Shown in pieces: positions 4,446 through 5,885 of a stretch of DNA of 5,885 bases. Where the stretch lies: assembly GCA_020432595.1 (NCBI GenBank), contig JAGQGA010000225.1, forward strand, positions 1 to 5,885, written 5' to 3'. This stretch comes from Anaerolineales bacterium (GTDB lineage: Bacteria; Chloroflexota; Anaerolineae; Promineifilales; Promineifilaceae). The notes under the pieces are model-generated. The model was not told where the DNA came from. It made no database searches and worked only from the letters and a program-made list of their open reading frames with translations. Position numbers and translations under genes: made by a program. The first letter of the stretch is position 1. Every line of letters begins with the position of its first letter.

Positions 4446-5885
4446 CTAACCGCCTTGCACCCGTTTGTTAAACGCCACAATCAGCCGGTCAATTTCGTCA
4501 GCCTTGCCGTGGATCGAAGTCCAATAGCTATCGTCATACCACTGCGCCTGAATTTCAGCGTAGGTTTTGCCCTGCTGCTCCACCCAAGTGTAATATTTCA
4601 GGTTGTGGATACGCTTGCGGTCATAGTAGCCAAGCTCCTGCACATGGTCAATGGTCGTACCCATGATATAGCGCTGATAAATGCCAGCCGCATCCAACAT
4701 CGAAAGCGCCCCGTGTGCCGCATCCATTTCCTGCACGCGACTGCCGTACATGTCCATCGAGTCGGTGGCAACGGTTAGCACCACGTCATCTTCGGTCATT
4801 TCGTAATATTTGGCAAATTTAACGGCCGTTAACACATTCGCAATCCCCGAAATCCCTAGCAGCCGCAATTGATGCACCATGCTCTCCTCCACACCCTGGT
4901 TCACCAAAAACTCCTGCCCAATCTCATCGTTAAACAGCCGCATAATGTTCATCGGGGCATTATCATCAATCGCCACCACCATGTCGGTGTTTTTGATGTT
5001 GTGTACCCACGGCACATGCTTGTCGCCAATCCCCTCAATACGGTGGTCGCCAAAGCCGTTGTTGAGCAGCGTCGGGCATTGCAGTGCCTCGCTGGCAACA
5101 ATTTTGCTGCCGGGAAACTGCTGCTTCAAGAAGTCACCACACGCTATCGTACCCGCCGACCCAGTGGATGAGACGATGCCCCGGTAACGGCCGTTAACCG
5201 CCCCCAACACCTCCATCATCGCCGCCCCCGTCACCGTGTAATGCCACAGGTAGTTGCCAAACTCATCAAACTGGTTAAAAATCACCAAATCCTGACCCGA
5301 CTGCCGCAGCTCCCAGCATTTGTCAAAGATTTCCTTCACATTGCTTTCCGTACCCGGCGTTTTAATAATCTCACCCGCCACCGACTCCAGCCAAGCAAAC
5401 CGCTCCCGGCTCATCCCCTCCGGCAAAATGGCAATGGATTCACACCCCAGCAGTGCCGAATCATACGCCCCACCCCGGCAATAATTCCCCGTCGAAGGCC
5501 ACACCGCCTTCTGCGTCGTCGGGTCAAACTGCCCCGTCACCAAGCGTGGAGCCAGGCAGCCAAACGCCGCCCCCACCTTATGCGCCCCCGTTGGGAACCA
5601 TTTCCCCAGCAGCACCACCACCCGTGCCTTCGTTCCCGTCAGCGAAGATGGCAGTTCCATATAATTAACCCCACCAAACCCGCCACCGTGCGCCACCGGC
5701 TCATTATGCCATGTAATGCGGAACAAATTGACCGGGTTAATATCCCACAGCCCCACGCCACCCAACTGCTGCTTCACCTCAGCCGGAATCAACGCCGGGT
5801 TTTTCATCTGGGCAAACGTCGGAATCACAATCCGCTGCTCCCGCGCCCGCTGCACCGACCGCCCCAATGCTTCTTCATGAATCAT
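4446..5885 (-). CDS. PLP-dependent fold-type II enzyme, cysteine-synthase/TrpB-like, exact reaction unknown
   Basis: The frame covers 479 residues and begins with an ATG at the very edge of the window, so the start may lie further upstream. The order of motifs is that of tryptophan synthase beta-superfamily enzymes. WFPTGAHKVGAA (96-107) holds the presumed Schiff-base Lys103, in a TGAHK context like TrpB. STGNYCRGGAYDSALLG (131-147) is the substrate-binding Asn loop. SSTGSAGT (239-246) is the phosphate-binding glycine loop, followed by GSKIVASEALQCPTLLNNG and HRIEGIG (281-287), as in cysteine synthases. GISGIANVLTAVKFAK (344-359) and TVATDSMDMYGSR (371-383) match the C-terminal pyridine-ring region. 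The C-terminal 95 residues (KYYTWVEQQGKTYAEIQAQW) are beyond the usual core. It is probably a beta-replacement or beta-elimination enzyme of amino-acid metabolism, but the substrate is not determinable. Transcription ends at the hairpin at 4394-4435. Confidence 0.88.
   Translation of the reverse strand: MIHEEALGRSVQRAREQRIVIPTFAQMKNPALIPAEVKQQLGGVGLWDINPVNLFRITWHNEPVAHGGGFGGVNYMELPSSLTGTKARVVVLLGKWFPTGAHKVGAAFGCLAPRLVTGQFDPTTQKAVWPSTGNYCRGGAYDSALLGCESIAILPEGMSRERFAWLESVAGEIIKTPGTESNVKEIFDKCWELRQSGQDLVIFNQFDEFGNYLWHYTVTGAAMMEVLGAVNGRYRGIVSSTGSAGTIACGDFLKQQFPGSKIVASEALQCPTLLNNGFGDHRIEGIGDKHVPWVHNIKNTDMVVAIDDNAPMNIMRLFNDEIGQEFLVNQGVEESMVHQLRLLGISGIANVLTAVKFAKYYEMTEDDVVLTVATDSMDMYGSRVQEMDAAHGALSMLDAAGIYQRYIMGTTIDHVQELGYYDRKRIHNLKYYTWVEQQGKTYAEIQAQWYDDSYWTSIHGKADEIDRLIVAFNKRVQGG
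4821..4830. repeat. AACGGCCGTT palindrome, copy 8
   Basis: Exact copy in the PLP-enzyme gene, read on the minus strand as T-A-V (residues 353-355) within a conserved helix. Confidence 0.9.
5186..5195. repeat. AACGGCCGTT palindrome, copy 9
   Basis: Exact copy in the PLP-enzyme gene, read on the minus strand as N-G-R (residues 231-233), the third possible frame. It sits inside a longer palindrome, GGTTAACGGCCGTTAACC, less its outer GG pair on the left (TAACGGCCGTTA is fully symmetric). Confidence 0.9.

Noticed and set aside
5453..5668. Plus-strand Pro/Ser-rich open frame
   Set aside because: Antisense to the well-supported PLP enzyme; its composition is the mirror of Gly-rich codons.

Overview
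The window looks like chromosomal DNA of an uncultivated-type Chloroflexota bacterium (Anaerolineae-like). This placement is an inference. It rests on the style of the two XRE domains (FGEWLKQRRKQL…IEADERQPS…FVEIARGERP, which I associate with the large XRE/ATPase/TPR regulators of that phylum) and on the general gene repertoire. No rRNA, tRNA, CRISPR array, transposase or origin was seen.

Layout. Positions 1-319 are AT-rich and hold no convincing gene, but contain a good plus-strand intrinsic terminator (89-116). Nearly everything else is on the minus strand, so read it from right to left. A PLP-dependent fold-type II enzyme (4446-5885) closes with a strong intrinsic terminator (4399-4435). 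A peptidase S51/cyanophycinase-like protein (2985-3716) is followed 35 bp later by a small single-pass membrane protein (2521-2949), then by a frameshifted XRE remnant (2263-2495). Next come an AcrR-type TetR repressor (1622-2230) and a CPBP (CAAX-type) intramembrane protease (731-1552), ending in a terminator (672-698). Last is a second short XRE protein (320-598) with its own ribosome binding site. The only plus-strand gene is a GNAT acetyltransferase (3873-4346), divergent from the S51 gene and convergent with the PLP enzyme.

How the genes work together. The tetR and CPBP genes form a regulatory unit. Matching 22-bp imperfect palindromes (ACATAC-N3-CATG-N3-GTATGT type) sit in the tetR promoter, between its -35 and -10, and just ahead of the CPBP gene. 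The half-sites closely resemble the known E. coli AcrR operator, and the repressor carries the AcrR-like recognition segment VTRGAIYxHF. The tetR promoter (TTGACA-N17-TAGTAT) places the transcript start at the ATG itself, implying a leaderless mRNA. The two XRE pieces are about 140-bp diverged copies of one another and look like 5' stubs of larger regulators.

The most striking sequence-level signal is a 10-bp palindrome, AACGGCCGTT. It occurs nine times exactly and once with one mismatch in 5.9 kb, in coding DNA (all three frames) and in non-coding DNA. Every CGGCCG in the window lies inside it. This resembles a HIP1-type highly iterated palindrome and is the best candidate here for an undescribed genome-wide element.
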